Notes: generated from the sequence alone by a model not told the origin. Positions 36,280 through 47,001 are shown, numbered from the stretch's first letter. The stretch: 64,000 nucleotides of DNA from Emcibacter sp. SYSU 3D8 (GCF_039655875.1 NZ_JBBYXK010000001.1:434001-498000), one strand, 5' to 3'. A program made the numbers and translations.

Positions 36280-39200
36280 ATGCGAGTCGAACGCCGCTAT
36301 ACGAAAGAAGGTCAGTCGCCCTACGAGGCGATCGCTTTCCGCAAGGCCGTGAGCGAAATCCGCAATCCCAATGGCTCGGTGGTGTTCCGGCTCGAGGATG
36401 TCGAGGTGCCCGAGGCATGGAGCCAGGTGGCGACCGACATCATCGCCCAGAAATATTTCCGCAAGAAGGGCGTCCCCGTCGCCGCGACACCGGTTGCCGA
36501 GGAGGGCGTGCCGGAATTCCTGTGGCGGCGCGAGCCTTCCGGCGATCCGGGCAATATGGGTGAAACCAGCGCCAAGCAGGTTTTCGACCGGCTGGCCGGA
36601 GCCTGGACCTACTGGGGCTGGAAAGGTGGCTATTTCGACAGCCCGGCCGACGCGCAGGCGTTCTGCGATGAACTGTGCTTCATGCTGGCCAACCAGATGT
36701 GCGCGCCCAATTCGCCGCAATGGTTCAACACCGGGCTGCACTGGGCCTATGGCATCGACGGTCCGGCCCAGGGACATTTCTATGTGGACCCGTCCACCGG
36801 CGAGGCAGTCCCGTCGGACAGCGCCTACGAACGGCCCCAGCCGCATGCGTGCTTCATCCAGGGCATCGCCGATGACCTGGTGAACGAGGGCGGGATCATG
36901 GATTTGTGGGTGCGCGAGGCGCGCTTGTTCAAATACGGTTCGGGCACCGGCAGCAACTTCTCGCGCATCCGCAGCGAAGGCGAGAACCTGTCGGGCGGCG
37001 GCACCTCCTCGGGCCTGATGAGCTTCCTGAAGATCGGCGACCGCGCCGCCGGCGCCATCAAGTCGGGCGGGACCACCCGCCGCGCGGCCAAGATGGTCGT
37101 GGTCGACGTGGACCATCCGGATGTCGAGAAGTTCGTCAACTGGAAGGTTGTCGAGGAGCAGAAGGTCGCGGCGCTGGTCGCCGGCTCGCGTCTTGCCGAG
37201 AAGCACCTCAACGAGATCATCGCAGCCTGCGCCGCCCACGACGACCTGACGGAAGAAGACCGCTTCGATCCCCGGCGCAACAAGGACCTGAAAAAGGCGG
37301 TGATCGGCGCCCGCAAGGCCATGCTGCCCGAGAATTACGTGCAGCGGGTCATCGAGTTTGCGCGCCAGGGCTATACCAACATCGATTTCCGCACTTACGA
37401 CACAGACTGGGATTCCGAGGCCTACCTGACCGTCTCCGGCCAGAATTCCAACAACTCGGTGCGGGTCACCGACGAGTTCATGCAGGCCGTCGCGGCCGGT
37501 GACGACTGGAACCTGATCCGCCGCACCGACGGCCAGATCGCCGAGACGCTCCCTGCCCGCCAGCTCTGGGACTCGATCGGCAACGCGGCCTGGGCCTGCG
37601 CCGATCCGGGGCTGCAGTTCCACACCACCATCAACGACTGGCACACCTGCAAGGCCTCGGGCGACATCCACGCCAGCAACCCGTGCTCCGAATACATGTT
37701 CCTCGACGATACGGCCTGCAATCTGGCGTCGCTGAACCTGATGACGTTCCTGAAGGCCGACGGAAACTTCGACATCGAAAGCTTCCAGCATGCCACGCGC
37801 CTGTGGACGGTCGTGCTGGAGATTTCGGTGCTGATGGCCCAGTTCCCGTCGCGCGAGATCGCCGAACGCAGCTATCGCTACCGCACGCTGGGTCTGGGCT
37901 TTGCCAATATCGGCGGCCTGCTGATGGCCTCTGGTCTGCCGTACGACAGCACCGAAGGCCGCGCCCTGTGCGGCGCCATCACCGCGCTGATGACCGGCGT
38001 CGCCTATGCCACCTCGGCCGAAATGGCGTCCGAACTGGGCGCCTTCCCGGGCTATGAACCCAACCGCGAACACATGCTGCGGGTGATCCGAAATCACCGC
38101 CGGGCCGCCCGCGGCGAGGCCAAGGGCTACGAGGGCCTGAACACGCCGCCGGTACCGCTCGACATTGCGGGCTGTCCGGATGCGGCCCTGACGGAGGCCG
38201 CGGCCGACGCATGGGACGAGGCGCTGTCGCTGGGCGAAAAGCACGGCTTCCGCAATGCCCAGGCGTCGGTGATCGCGCCCACCGGCACCATCGGCCTGGT
38301 GATGGATTGCGACACCACCGGCATCGAGCCCGACTTCGCGCTGGTGAAGTTCAAGAAGCTGGCCGGCGGCGGCTATTTCAAGATCATCAACCAGATGGTC
38401 CCTGCCGCGCTGCGCAAGCTCGGCTACCAGGAATTCGAAATCGTCGAGATCATCGACTATGCGGTGGGCTTCGGCACGTTGAAGAACGCCCCCGGCATCA
38501 ACCACGAGACGCTGGCCGCCAAGGGCTTCGGCCCGCTGGAGATCGAGGCCATCGAGGAGAACCTGGCCAGCGCCTTCGACATCAAGTTCGCGTTCAACAA
38601 GTGGAGCCTGGGCGAGACATTCTGCATTCACGGCCTTGGCTTCACCGCCGAGCAGCTCGACGATTTCGGCTTCGACATGCTGGCCCAGCTTGGCTTCACC
38701 AGGGCAGAAATCGACGCGGCGAACCTGCACGTTTGCGGCGCCATGACCCTGGAGGGCGCGCCCCGCCTGAAGGACGAGCACCTGCCGGTGTTCGACTGCG
38801 CCAATCCCTGCGGCCGCATCGGCAAGCGGTACCTGTCGGTCGAGAGCCACATCCGCATGATGGCGGCTGCCCAGCCCTTCATCTCGGGCGCCATCTCCAA
38901 GACCATCAACATGGCGAGCAACGCCAGGGTGACGGATTGCCTCAGCGCCTACGAACTGTCCTGGCGCCTGGCGTTGAAGGCCAATGCGCTCTACCGCGAC
39001 GGCTCCAAGCTGAGCCAGCCGCTGAACTCGTCGCTGCTGGACGATGCCGACCTGGACGAGGAAGACGCCGCGCCTGCGCCGGTATCCGCGCCCGTCGACA
39101 GGATCGTCGAGCGGATCATCGAGAAGATCGCGCCGGCCGCACGCGGCCGCCTGCCCCATCGCCGCAAGGGCTACACCCAGAAGGCCGTCGTGGGCGGCCA

Positions 39201-39918
39201 CAAGGTCTACCTGCGCACCGGTGAATATGACGACGGCCGCCTGGGCGAGATTTTCATCGACATGCACAAGGAAGGCGCCGCCTTCCGCTCGCTGATGAAC
39301 AATTTCGCCATCGCCATTTCCATCGGCCTGCAATACGGCGTGCCGCTGGAGGAATATGTCGATGCCTTTACCTTTACCCGGTTCGAGCCGTCGGGCCTGG
39401 TCGAGGGCAACGATTCGATCAAGATGGCGACCTCGCTGCTCGACTACGTGTTCCGCGAACTGGCGGTGTCCTATCTCAGCCGCTACGACCTGGCGCATGT
39501 CGAGCCGCACGAGACCCGCTTCGACGCGCTCGGCAAGGGCCAGAGCGAGGGCGAGGAACCGGCCACAAGGACGACCACCGCCCAGCAGACCATCGCCGCC
39601 ATTCGCGAGGTCGCGTCGTCAGGCTATGTCCGCAACAAGCTGACCGTCGTCGAAGGCGGCATGACCGCGAAGAAGGAAACCGTGGCCCGTTCCGTGGTGG
39701 TCGAGCGGACAAGCGACATCGCCGTTGGCCAGACCGGCGACGCCCTGCTGCTGACCCGCGCGGAAGCGGCCATGACCGCCACAGTCGAACTCGCCAAGGA
39801 AGCCCGCATGAAGGGCTATGAGGGCGACGCCTGCGGCGATTGCGGCAACTTCACCCTGGTCCGCAACGGTACCTGCATGAAGTGCAACACCTGCGGCGGC
39901 ACCAGCGGCTGTTCGTGA
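36280..39918 (+). CDS. nrdJ: adenosylcobalamin-dependent (class II) ribonucleotide reductase
   Basis: Makes deoxyribonucleotides with or without oxygen, using B12 to generate the thiyl radical. 1212 aa, the long alphaproteobacterial form. Residues around 120-140 ([12 protein letters not shown]) and 190-230 ([21 protein letters not shown]) form the first active-site strands with one redox cysteine; [20 protein letters not shown] holds the catalytic Cys and Glu; APTGTIG lies in the barrel. A C-terminal TSCPD-like segment and a Cys-rich tail ([16 protein letters not shown]) follow, probably metal binding or for disulfide exchange. No class I or III RNR is in the window, so whether it is the only RNR is unknown. 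Confidence 0.95.
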   Translation: MRVERRYTKEGQSPYEAIAFRKAVSEIRNPNGSVVFRLEDVEVPEAWSQVATDIIAQKYFRKKGVPVAATPVAEEGVPEFLWRREPSGDPGNMGETSAKQVFDRLAGAWTYWGWKGGYFDSPADAQAFCDELCFMLANQMCAPNSPQWFNTGLHWAYGIDGPAQGHFYVDPSTGEAVPSDSAYERPQPHACFIQGIADDLVNEGGIMDLWVREARLFKYGSGTGSNFSRIRSEGENLSGGGTSSGLMSFLKIGDRAAGAIKSGGTTRRAAKMVVVDVDHPDVEKFVNWKVVEEQKVAALVAGSRLAEKHLNEIIAACAAHDDLTEEDRFDPRRNKDLKKAVIGARKAMLPENYVQRVIEFARQGYTNIDFRTYDTDWDSEAYLTVSGQNSNNSVRVTDEFMQAVAAGDDWNLIRRTDGQIAETLPARQLWDSIGNAAWACADPGLQFHTTINDWHTCKASGDIHASNPCSEYMFLDDTACNLASLNLMTFLKADGNFDIESFQHATRLWTVVLEISVLMAQFPSREIAERSYRYRTLGLGFANIGGLLMASGLPYDSTEGRALCGAITALMTGVAYATSAEMASELGAFPGYEPNREHMLRVIRNHRRAARGEAKGYEGLNTPPVPLDIAGCPDAALTEAAADAWDEALSLGEKHGFRNAQASVIAPTGTIGLVMDCDTTGIEPDFALVKFKKLAGGGYFKIINQMVPAALRKLGYQEFEIVEIIDYAVGFGTLKNAPGINHETLAAKGFGPLEIEAIEENLASAFDIKFAFNKWSLGETFCIHGLGFTAEQLDDFGFDMLAQLGFTRAEIDAANLHVCGAMTLEGAPRLKDEHLPVFDCANPCGRIGKRYLSVESHIRMMAAAQPFISGAISKTINMASNARVTDCLSAYELSWRLALKANALYRDGSKLSQPLNSSLLDDADLDEEDAAPAPVSAPVDRIVERIIEKIAPAARGRLPHRRKGYTQKAVVGGHKVYLRTGEYDDGRLGEIFIDMHKEGAAFRSLMNNFAIAISIGLQYGVPLEEYVDAFTFTRFEPSGLVEGNDSIKMATSLLDYVFRELAVSYLSRYDLAHVEPHETRFDALGKGQSEGEEPATRTTTAQQTIAAIREVASSGYVRNKLTVVEGGMTAKKETVARSVVVERTSDIAVGQTGDALLLTRAEAAMTATVELAKEARMKGYEGDACGDCGNFTLVRNGTCMKCNTCGGTSGCS

Positions 39919-40047
39919 TCGGTTTCGCCTGAATCCGGGCTCGGGGCCGGCAGCATCCGGACGCTGCGGCCGTTGCCGGGGCTGGTGCTGCCGCGCTTGA
40001 CCGATGCAGCCGCTTGCAGTTTGCGTCGATGGCCCCATCATCCTGTC

Positions 40048-40473
40048 ATGGACCCGCAGGACAATCCCACCGAGATAACCGTCTCGCCGTTTTGGCGTTA
40101 CATCCTGCTGGCCGTGGGCTGGCTGTTCCTGGCGATCGGCGCAATAGGCGCGTTTCTGCCGATCCTTCCGACGGTGCCGTTCCTGCTGATCACCGCCTGG
40201 GCATGGTCGAAGAGTTCGCGTCGGCTGCACAGGTGGCTTTACCGCAACAAGACCTGCGGGCCGTACCTGGTCGCCTGGAACAAGCACGGCGTCATCCCGC
40301 CCCGCGCCAAGGTGCTGGCGATCGGCACCATGACTGTCGGCTGGCTCTTCCTGACCATATATGTCGCCACATCCTTCTGGGTGCCTCTCATCGTCGGCGC
40401 CATCGAGGTGGCGGTGTCCACGTTCATACTGACGCGGCCCAGCCGGGCGCCGCATGCGCCCCCGTCGAACTGA
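40048..40473 (+). CDS. DUF454 (YbaN-like) inner-membrane protein
   Basis: A 141-aa membrane protein with about three hydrophobic helices. The DUF454 signature is present: LGAIGAFLPILPTVPFLLI-like segment at 40-55, AWAWSKSSRRLHRWLYRN, and PPRAKVLAIGTMT. YbaN relatives have no assigned biochemical role. The start ATG at 40048 precedes the charged N-terminus; it is 129 nt downstream of nrdJ and may be transcribed separately. Confidence 0.82.
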   Translation: MDPQDNPTEITVSPFWRYILLAVGWLFLAIGAIGAFLPILPTVPFLLITAWAWSKSSRRLHRWLYRNKTCGPYLVAWNKHGVIPPRAKVLAIGTMTVGWLFLTIYVATSFWVPLIVGAIEVAVSTFILTRPSRAPHAPPSN

Positions 40474-40573
40474 ACCCTGAGGCGCCCGCAGCCGCGTGGC
40501 GGGCGCAAGCCCGCCGGAACATATCCGGATTCAACCGGTTGTCTCCTTGATAGGGAACAAGGCAAGGAGAACG

Positions 40574-40822
40574 ATGATGGCGAATGCGAGCAGAAAAACT
40601 CATGGCGCCGGCGTCAAGGGCAAGGGCGACGGCTCGGGCGCGGCGACGCAGCTGCCCGCCGGAGAGATCGCGGAAAACGAGGTGCTGTCCAACCGCGACA
40701 AGGCCTCGCGCAAGACCGGGCGCGGCCAGGACGGCCGCTGGAACCAGACCGAGAATTATCACGAGCACACGGCGAACCGCGAGCCGGGCTCAGATCAGAC
40801 CGTTTCCAAATCCAGGGCGTAG
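40574..40822 (+). CDS. small hydrophilic conserved protein, unknown
   Basis: An 82-aa, highly charged and probably disordered protein with Lys/Arg, Gly, Asn and Glu. It contains the segment NRDKASRKTGRGQDGRW and NREPGSDQ, reminding me of small alphaproteobacterial hypotheticals of unknown role. The ribosome binding site AAGGAGA 5 nt before ATG 40574 supports it being a real gene. Its 3' end overlaps phoB by 28 nt on the opposite strand. Confidence 0.65.
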   Translation: MMANASRKTHGAGVKGKGDGSGAATQLPAGEIAENEVLSNRDKASRKTGRGQDGRWNQTENYHEHTANREPGSDQTVSKSRA

Positions 40823-41487
40823 CCGGCCGAGCGGACGGTGCGGATCACGTCCTGGGCGCCGCCGTCGTTCAGCACCTTGCGCAGGCGCCTGATGTGCACG
40901 TCGACCGTGCGCGGCTCCACATAGACGTCGTGGCCCCAGACCGAATCCAGCAATTGCTCACGCGAGAACACCCGGTCCGGGTTTTCCAGAAAATGCCGCA
41001 GCAGGCGGAATTCCGTCGGGCCAAGCCGCACCGGCTTGCCACCCCGGGTCACCTTGTGCGCGGTCGCGTCCAGGGCGATGTCGGCATAGGTCAGCACCTG
41101 CCCCGAATAGGCCGGTCGCACGCGGCGCAGCACCGCGTTGATGCGCGCAAGCAGCTCGCGCGGCGAATAGGGCTTGGTGATGTAGTCGTCAGCGCCCGTA
41201 TCCAGGCCCCGGATGCGGTCGCCCTCTTCCGTGCGCGCGGTCAGCATGATGACCGGAATGCCCGCCGTCTCCGGCGACTTGCGGAGCCGGCGGCAGACCT
41301 CGATCCCCGGCACGAAGGGCAGCATCCAGTCGAGCAGGATCAGGTCGGGTGCGTGTTCCTTGGCCATCACCAGGCCTTCCTCGCCGTCGGCGGCGTGGAT
41401 GACATCGAACCCTTCCTTGTCCAGATTGTACCGTACAAGTTCGACGAGGCTCAGATCGTCCTCGATCAGCAGAACAGTCGGCTTCAT
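40795..41487 (-). CDS. phoB: phosphate regulon response regulator
   Basis: Winged-helix response regulator of 230 aa. The receiver has Glu10-Asp11, phosphoacceptor Asp53 in LLDWMLP, Thr in LTART and Lys in ITKPYSP; the OmpR/PhoB effector domain has FRLLRHFLENPDRVFSREQ, WGHDVYVEPRTVDVHI and RTVRSAGY. Activated by PhoR when phosphate is low, it binds Pho boxes such as that at 47007-47035. It is the last gene of the phoR-pstSCAB-phoU-phoB block, starting 28 nt after phoU's stop. A longer frame to 41592 is a shadow of phoU. Confidence 0.96.
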   Translation of the reverse strand: MKPTVLLIEDDLSLVELVRYNLDKEGFDVIHAADGEEGLVMAKEHAPDLILLDWMLPFVPGIEVCRRLRKSPETAGIPVIMLTARTEEGDRIRGLDTGADDYITKPYSPRELLARINAVLRRVRPAYSGQVLTYADIALDATAHKVTRGGKPVRLGPTEFRLLRHFLENPDRVFSREQLLDSVWGHDVYVEPRTVDVHIRRLRKVLNDGGAQDVIRTVRSAGYALDLETV

Positions 41488-41515
41488 GTCGGATTTTCCC
41501 GTCACTCTCGAACCA

Positions 41516-42235
41516 TCAATCGTCTTCGTTCGGCCGCAGCACCGTGTAGCTGGTGCGATCGCCCTTGGGACGCTTGTCCTCGAGGATTTCACCGTTGACC
41601 AGGTAGAACACGATTTCAGCCAGGTTGGTCACGTGATCTCCCATCCGCTCGACATTCTTGGCCGCGAACAACAGGTGGGTGCACGGCGTGATGGAGCGTG
41701 CATCTTCCATCATGTAGGTCAGCAATTCGCGGAACAAGCTATTGTACAATTCATCGACGGCGGCATCGCGCTCCCAGACATCGATCGCCTTGACCGCGTC
41801 CTGGTCGATATAGGCATCGAGCACGTCCTTCAGCATTTTCTGCACCAGATGGGCCATGTCGCCCAGGGTTCGAACGATGCGGAAATTGTCCGTTTCATTG
41901 ATCGCGGTAACCCGCTTGGCGATGTTCTTCGCATAATCGCCGATACGCTCGAGAATGCTCGACATCTTCAGCGCCGAGACGATCTCGCGCAGATCCGACG
42001 CCATGGGCTGGCGCCGGGCCAGAATGGAAATGGCATCCCGTTCGATGACGATTTCAAGCTCGTCGAGGGTCTTGTCGCCATCGACGACCTGCTGGGCCCG
42101 CTCGGCGCTGCGCTTGTAGAGCGCATCGACGGCGCCGGCGATCTGGGTCTCTGAAAGACCGCCCATGCGGGCGATGCTGGACCGCAGATTTTCCAGTTCC
42201 TTGTCGTAGGAAGAAACGATGTGATCGCTAGGCAT
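41516..42235 (-). CDS. phoU: phosphate signalling protein PhoU
   Basis: Negative regulator linking the PstSCAB transporter to PhoR. 239 aa with two PhoU three-helix repeats; each carries the family's acidic metal-binding motif, EIVIERDAIS with RIGDYAKN in repeat 1 and DDAAVDE-like ERDAAVDELY with RMGDHVTN in repeat 2. It starts 29 nt after pstB's stop. Confidence 0.95.
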   Translation of the reverse strand: MPSDHIVSSYDKELENLRSSIARMGGLSETQIAGAVDALYKRSAERAQQVVDGDKTLDELEIVIERDAISILARRQPMASDLREIVSALKMSSILERIGDYAKNIAKRVTAINETDNFRIVRTLGDMAHLVQKMLKDVLDAYIDQDAVKAIDVWERDAAVDELYNSLFRELLTYMMEDARSITPCTHLLFAAKNVERMGDHVTNLAEIVFYLVNGEILEDKRPKGDRTSYTVLRPNEDD

Positions 42236-42264
42236 GATGTCCGGCCCTTGATAGGTGGAAGGTG

Positions 42265-43077
42265 TTAACCGAAGCGGCCGGTGATGTAATCCCGGGTGCG
42301 CTCCTCGCGCGGATTGGTGAAAATCTGCTCGGTGTTGCCATGCTCAACGATATCGCCCAGGTGGAAGAAGGCGGTCTTCTGGGACACGCGGGCCGCCTGC
42401 TGCATGGAATGGGTGACGATGACGATGGCATAGTTCTCGCGCAGCTCGTCGATCAGCTCCTCGACCCTGGCGGTGGCGATCGGATCGAGCGCCGAGCACG
42501 GCTCGTCCATCAGGATCACCTCCGGGCTGACCGCGATGGCGCGGGCGATGCACAGGCGCTGCTGCTGGCCGCCGGACAGGGACGTGCCGCCCGACTCGAG
42601 GCGATCCTTCACCTCGTTCCACAAGCCAGCCTTCTTCAGGCTCGTCTCGACGATGGCGTCGATGTCGGGCTTCTTCGCTGCGAGGCCGTGAAGCCTGGGT
42701 CCATAGGCGATGTTGTCGTAGATCGACTTGGGGAACGGGTTCGGCTTCTGGAACACCATGCCGACCCGGGCACGGAGCTGGACCACGTCGACCTTCCTGT
42801 CGTAGATGTCGGTGCCATCCAGCAGGATCGTGCCCGTGACCCGGGCGCTGTCGACCGTGTCGTTCATCCGATTGAGGCAGCGCAGGAACGTCGATTTTCC
42901 GCAGCCCGACGGACCGATCAGGGCGGTGACCTCGTTATCGTAGATATCGAGGCTCACGCCGTTGATCGCCTGCTTCTCGCCATAGAACACGTGGACGTCA
43001 CGGTTCGAAAACTTGATCTTGTCTTGTCCGGTCGACACCCGAATCCTCGCTTCAACGTCAGCTTCAGCCATTTTCAT
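42265..43077 (-). CDS. pstB: phosphate ABC transporter ATP-binding protein
   Basis: ATPase driving high-affinity phosphate import. 270 aa: Walker [10 protein letters not shown] at 55-63, Q-loop [12 protein letters not shown] signature LSGGQQQRL at 167-175, Walker B VILMDEP at 187-193, then the D-loop SALDP and the switch His in VTHSMQQ. The PstB-specific [11 protein letters not shown] segment is present. It lies 6 nt after pstA. Confidence 0.96.
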   Translation of the reverse strand: MKMAEADVEARIRVSTGQDKIKFSNRDVHVFYGEKQAINGVSLDIYDNEVTALIGPSGCGKSTFLRCLNRMNDTVDSARVTGTILLDGTDIYDRKVDVVQLRARVGMVFQKPNPFPKSIYDNIAYGPRLHGLAAKKPDIDAIVETSLKKAGLWNEVKDRLESGGTSLSGGQQQRLCIARAIAVSPEVILMDEPCSALDPIATARVEELIDELRENYAIVIVTHSMQQAARVSQKTAFFHLGDIVEHGNTEQIFTNPREERTRDYITGRFG

Positions 43078-43083
43078 ATCCGA

Positions 43084-44373
43084 TCACCACTTGCGTTCAA
43101 GACGTCGTCTCAGATAAATCGCGATTCCGTTCATCGTCAGCAGGAAGCCGACCAGCACCAGGATGGCCGCCGACGTGCGTGCGACGAATCCCCGCTCCGG
43201 GCTGTCCGACCAGATGAATATCTGCGTCGGCAGCGCGGTCGCCGGGTCGAGAATGCCGCCGGGGTCCGACGTGATGAACGCATTCATCCCGATCAGCAGC
43301 AGCGGCGCGGTCTCGCCCAGCGCCTGGGCCAGTCCGATGATGGTGCCGGTCAGGATGCCCGGCATGGCGAGCGGCAGCACATGATGGAGCACCACCTGAT
43401 GTTTCGACGCGCCGATGCCCAGGGCGCCTTCCCGGATGGAGGGCGGCACAGCCTTGAGCGCGGCGCGGGTGGCGATGATGATCGTCGGCAACGTCATCAG
43501 CGCCAGCGTCATGCCGCCGACCAAGGGTGCCGACCGCGGCAGGCCGAACACCTGGAGGAACACCGCCAGCGCCAGCAGGCCGAACACCACCGACGGCACT
43601 GCCGCCAGGTTGTTGATGTTGATCTCGATCAGATCCGTCCATCTGTTCTTGGGCGCGAATTCCTCGAGGTAGATCGCCGCGGCGATGCCGACCGGAAAGC
43701 TCAGCACGAAGGTGACCAGCAGCAGGTAGAACGATCCGACCAGGGCGCCGGAAAGGCCGGCCAGTTCCGGAAAGCGGCTGTCGGCCGAAAAGAACAGCGT
43801 CCAGTTGAAGGGCGTCGCGATGCGGCCGTCCGCGTCCAGCTTGTCGAACCAGGCGATCTGGCGATCGCTGACGCGCCGCTGTTCCTCGGGGACGTCGCGC
43901 GGGATCACCCCCTTGTGGAACTGGTCGAATGAATCGGCGACCGGAACACTGATCCTCACGGTGCTTCCCACCAGCGAGGGATCGTCGGCGACGATCTCGC
44001 GCAGCTTCAGTTGGGCGCCGCTGCTGAGGATGTCGAACAGCTGGCGCTGCTGCGGCCCCCTTGGGACATCCGGAAACAATCCCAGGAAACCCTCGCGCAC
44101 CATGCCGCGGTAATTGCCGTCGAACAGGTTGGCTGTGTCCACCTCGGCGGGATCCACGAACACGTCGAATGTCACGTGGGTCTGGACGAAGGACTTGTAG
44201 CCCGTGGCGGTCAGCGAGCCAAGCAGGATGGCCAGCAGGCCAACGGCGGTGACGACGGCCGCGAGGCCATAGAGCTTCAACCTGGTGTTGGCCGCATATC
44301 GCCGCCTGAGGTTCTTTCGCGCTGCGTCGGACGACCAGTGGCTGACCGGCAGCGAAGTGGGGGCATCAGTCAT
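43084..44373 (-). CDS. pstA: phosphate ABC transporter permease, long form
   Basis: Inner-membrane permease of 429 aa. TM1 is at about 35-55; a ~150-residue periplasmic loop (about 58-205) rich in charged residues separates it from the core of five further TMs. The permease EAA loop is GASKHQVVLHHVLPLAMPGILTG. E. coli PstA is about 296 aa, so the loop is an insertion found in this long subtype. The ATG at 44373 overlaps the pstC stop by 8 nt. Confidence 0.93.
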   Translation of the reverse strand: MTDAPTSLPVSHWSSDAARKNLRRRYAANTRLKLYGLAAVVTAVGLLAILLGSLTATGYKSFVQTHVTFDVFVDPAEVDTANLFDGNYRGMVREGFLGLFPDVPRGPQQRQLFDILSSGAQLKLREIVADDPSLVGSTVRISVPVADSFDQFHKGVIPRDVPEEQRRVSDRQIAWFDKLDADGRIATPFNWTLFFSADSRFPELAGLSGALVGSFYLLLVTFVLSFPVGIAAAIYLEEFAPKNRWTDLIEININNLAAVPSVVFGLLALAVFLQVFGLPRSAPLVGGMTLALMTLPTIIIATRAALKAVPPSIREGALGIGASKHQVVLHHVLPLAMPGILTGTIIGLAQALGETAPLLLIGMNAFITSDPGGILDPATALPTQIFIWSDSPERGFVARTSAAILVLVGFLLTMNGIAIYLRRRLERKW

Positions 44374-45751
44374 ATTGCTCTCTGTACTTCTGGACCACGC
44401 GCAGCGCGATGATGTTGAGCCCGAGCGTTATCAGGAACAGGACAAGGCCAAGCGCGAAGGCCGCGAGTGTCTTTGGGTTGTCGAATTCCGTGTCGCCGAT
44501 CAGCAGGGAGACGATCTGCACCGTAACCGTGGTCACGCCCTCGAGCGGATTCAGGCTCAGATTGGCGATCAGACCCGCCGCCATGACGACGATCATGGTT
44601 TCGCCGATGGCGCGGCTGGCGGCCAGCAGAATGCCTCCAACGATGCCCGGGAGGGCCGCGGGCAGCAGCACCTTGGTGATCGTTTCCCCTTTGGTCGCGC
44701 CCATGGCATATGACCCATCGCGCAGCGAGCGCGGCACGGCGGTCAGCGCGTCGTCGGACATGGACGAAATGAACGGAATGATCATGATCCCCATCACCGC
44801 GCCGGCGACCAGGGCACTGGTGGGCGCCACGTCCACGCCGATGACGCCGCCGCCCCCGACCACCGCCGGCGAGACGATGAGCACGGCGAAGAAGCCGTAG
44901 ACGACCGTCGGAATGCCGGCGAGCAGTTCCATGATCGGCTTGACGATATTGCGCACCCGGTCATTGGCGTACTCGACCAGATAGACCGCCGAGAACAGGC
45001 CGATGGGAATGGCGACCGCAAGCGCGATGGCGCTGATCAGCAGCGTGCCGGTGAAGACGGGAACCGCGCCGAATGCGCCGTATCCAGCGGTCTGGTCGGC
45101 GCGGATGGCGATCTGGGGCTCCCACCGCAGGCCGAAGAAGAACTCGGTCAGCGGCACCCGCTGGAAGAACCGGAATGCCTCGAACAACAGCGAGAGGACG
45201 ATGCCGACCGTCGTCAGGATCGCGATCAGCGAACACATGATCATCAGACCCGACAGGATGCGCTCGACACCGTTGCGCGCGCGGAATTGTGGATTGATGC
45301 GGGTCCAGGCCCATGCGAGTGCGGCAAGACATGACGCCGCCACGACGCCGACAAGCGCCCAGTTGGCCGTTTCGGTCAGGGCGCCGTAATGCCGCGCGGC
45401 TTCGGTGACCTCAGGACGCGGCTCCTGAAAGATCCGGCCGGCGTTGACGTTGACGATTTCGCTGAGCAGCAGGTCGCGTTGCGCCTGGTCGAGGCCTGCC
45501 GTGATCGAATCCGGCATGGCGGCAAGGACGAAACGCTGAACCATGGACTCTTGGAACAGCAACCACATGATCAGGATCAACAGCGCCGGCAGCACGATCC
45601 AGAGCGCGACGAACGCGGCGTGCTGTGACGGCAGGGAATGCAGATGCTGCCCGGAGGTCGTCCGCAGCCGCGAGGCGCGACCCGCACCCAGCAGGAACCC
45701 GGACAGGCTGAGTCCGAGGATGGTGAGAAAGGCGATCGTGATCGTAGACAT
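44366..45751 (-). CDS. pstC: phosphate ABC transporter permease, long form
   Basis: Inner-membrane permease of 461 aa that pairs with PstA. Like PstA it is longer than the E. coli protein (about 319 aa), with an added N-terminal region containing extra TMs (about 5-20, 48-68) and an intervening periplasmic segment. The permease loop is GATKGETITKVLLPAALPGIVGG. Two hairpins (45769-45841) separate it from pstS, so it is probably expressed at a lower level. Confidence 0.93.
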   Translation of the reverse strand: MSTITIAFLTILGLSLSGFLLGAGRASRLRTTSGQHLHSLPSQHAAFVALWIVLPALLILIMWLLFQESMVQRFVLAAMPDSITAGLDQAQRDLLLSEIVNVNAGRIFQEPRPEVTEAARHYGALTETANWALVGVVAASCLAALAWAWTRINPQFRARNGVERILSGLMIMCSLIAILTTVGIVLSLLFEAFRFFQRVPLTEFFFGLRWEPQIAIRADQTAGYGAFGAVPVFTGTLLISAIALAVAIPIGLFSAVYLVEYANDRVRNIVKPIMELLAGIPTVVYGFFAVLIVSPAVVGGGGVIGVDVAPTSALVAGAVMGIMIIPFISSMSDDALTAVPRSLRDGSYAMGATKGETITKVLLPAALPGIVGGILLAASRAIGETMIVVMAAGLIANLSLNPLEGVTTVTVQIVSLLIGDTEFDNPKTLAAFALGLVLFLITLGLNIIALRVVQKYREQYD

Positions 45752-45768
45752 GAGTTGGCCCTGGCACT

Positions 45769-45841
45769 GCGCGTCGGGGACGCGCCCTGGAAAGAGGCGG
45801 AGGACGGCCAGGCGCGACGATCCCGTGCGAGCGCCTGGCCG
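45769..45841. other. double hairpin between pstS and pstC
   Basis: Two inverted repeats in the 122-nt gap. Nearer pstS: CGGCCAGGCGC / GCGCCTGGCCG, 11 bp, 15-nt loop (45805-45841). Nearer pstC: GCGCGTC / GACGCGC, 7 bp, 3-nt loop (45769-45785). There is no T-run. Such structures commonly stabilise the upstream pstS message and dampen read-through into pstC; that role is inferred. Confidence 0.75.
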
Positions 45842-45873
45842 ACCGGCCTTTCGCTATGGTCGTCCGATACTGC

Positions 45874-46911
45874 TTATTTCGGAGCGGCCATCTTGGTGCC
45901 GCCAAGGACGGCCGCCTGAACTTCCTTGAACTTGGCATCAGACAGCGGAACCAGGCCACGCTCGATCAGGTAGCCGTTCTTGCCCATCGCTTCGGCGCTC
46001 ACATACTCCTTCAGGAAATCCTGCAGACCCGGAATGGCCCTCCGATGCGCATTCTTCACGTAGAAGAAGATAGGACGGGATATGCCATAGCTTCCATCCG
46101 CGATGGTGTCCGCTACGGGGGCGACGCCGGCAACTTTCACCGCCTTCAGGTTGTCCTGATTCTCATAGAGGAACGAGTAACCGAAGATGCCAAGGGCGGT
46201 CGGATCGGTGTTGAGACGCTGAACGATGAGGTTGTCGTTCTCGCCCGCTTCGACGAAAAGGCCATCCTGACGCATGCGGTCGCAGTTCGCCTTGATGTCC
46301 TTTTTTTCCATCTTCTTGTAGAAATCGATCTCCTTGCACCCCTCGCGCATGGCCAGTTCCACGAACGCGTCACGCGTGCCGGAAGTCGGCGGCGGGCCGA
46401 ACACCTGGATTTTCAGGTCGGGCAGCGACGTATCGATTTCCTTCCAGTTCTTGTAGGGATTGGCGATCAGCTTCCCATCCTTACCGGGCACCTGCGCGGC
46501 AAGAGCAAGGAAAATCTGCTTCTTGGTCAGGTCCATGTCCTTGCCCTTGCGCGAAACCGCGATGGACAGGCCGTCATACCCGATAAGCGCCTCGGAAACG
46601 TCCGTCACTCCGTTCTTCGCGCACAGCTCGAACTCGGATTTTTTCATGGCGCGCGACGCGCCGGTCACATCCGGATGGTCCGGGCCAACGCCCTGGCAGA
46701 ATATCTTCATGCCACCGCCGGTGCCGGTCGATTCGACGACGGGCGCGGGCTTGCCCGACTTGTTGGCGAATTCTTCCGCGGCGGCTTGGGAGTAGGGGAA
46801 GACGGTCGAGGAACCGACCACCTGGATGCGGTCGCGGGCATGGGCGGCACCCGAAGCGGCGGCGCTGACCACGGCGACGGTCGCCAGGCCGATGAGTGTC
46901 TTGTTGATCAC
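45874..46911 (-). CDS. pstS: phosphate-binding periplasmic protein
   Basis: Captures phosphate for PstCAB. 345 aa from GTG 46911 with GGAG 7 nt upstream. Signal peptide to about residue 26 (SGAAHA). Phosphate-binding segments: VGSSTVFPYSQA, STGTGGGMKIFCQG, DVTGASRAMKKSE and PPPTSGTRDAFVELAM. Six further cysteines or fewer in the mature part include FCQGVG and LCAKNG. It belongs to the PstS group with the SGTRDAF motif common in alphaproteobacteria. It is the first gene after the Pho box. Confidence 0.95.
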   Translation of the reverse strand: MINKTLIGLATVAVVSAAASGAAHARDRIQVVGSSTVFPYSQAAAEEFANKSGKPAPVVESTGTGGGMKIFCQGVGPDHPDVTGASRAMKKSEFELCAKNGVTDVSEALIGYDGLSIAVSRKGKDMDLTKKQIFLALAAQVPGKDGKLIANPYKNWKEIDTSLPDLKIQVFGPPPTSGTRDAFVELAMREGCKEIDFYKKMEKKDIKANCDRMRQDGLFVEAGENDNLIVQRLNTDPTALGIFGYSFLYENQDNLKAVKVAGVAPVADTIADGSYGISRPIFFYVKNAHRRAIPGLQDFLKEYVSAEAMGKNGYLIERGLVPLSDAKFKEVQAAVLGGTKMAAPK

Positions 46912-47001
46912 GATGTTTCTCCGATCATCAGTGGTGAGCCACGTCTTTGGGCGCGGCCTCGCCGGCACCCGTGGGTCGCACCCTATGGATGGGTGGTGAA
47001 A

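Noticed and set aside
36172-39510. 1112-codon minus-strand frame antisense to nrdJ
   Set aside because: Mirror of a strongly biased coding sequence. The nrdJ translation is unmistakable and the antisense product matches nothing known.
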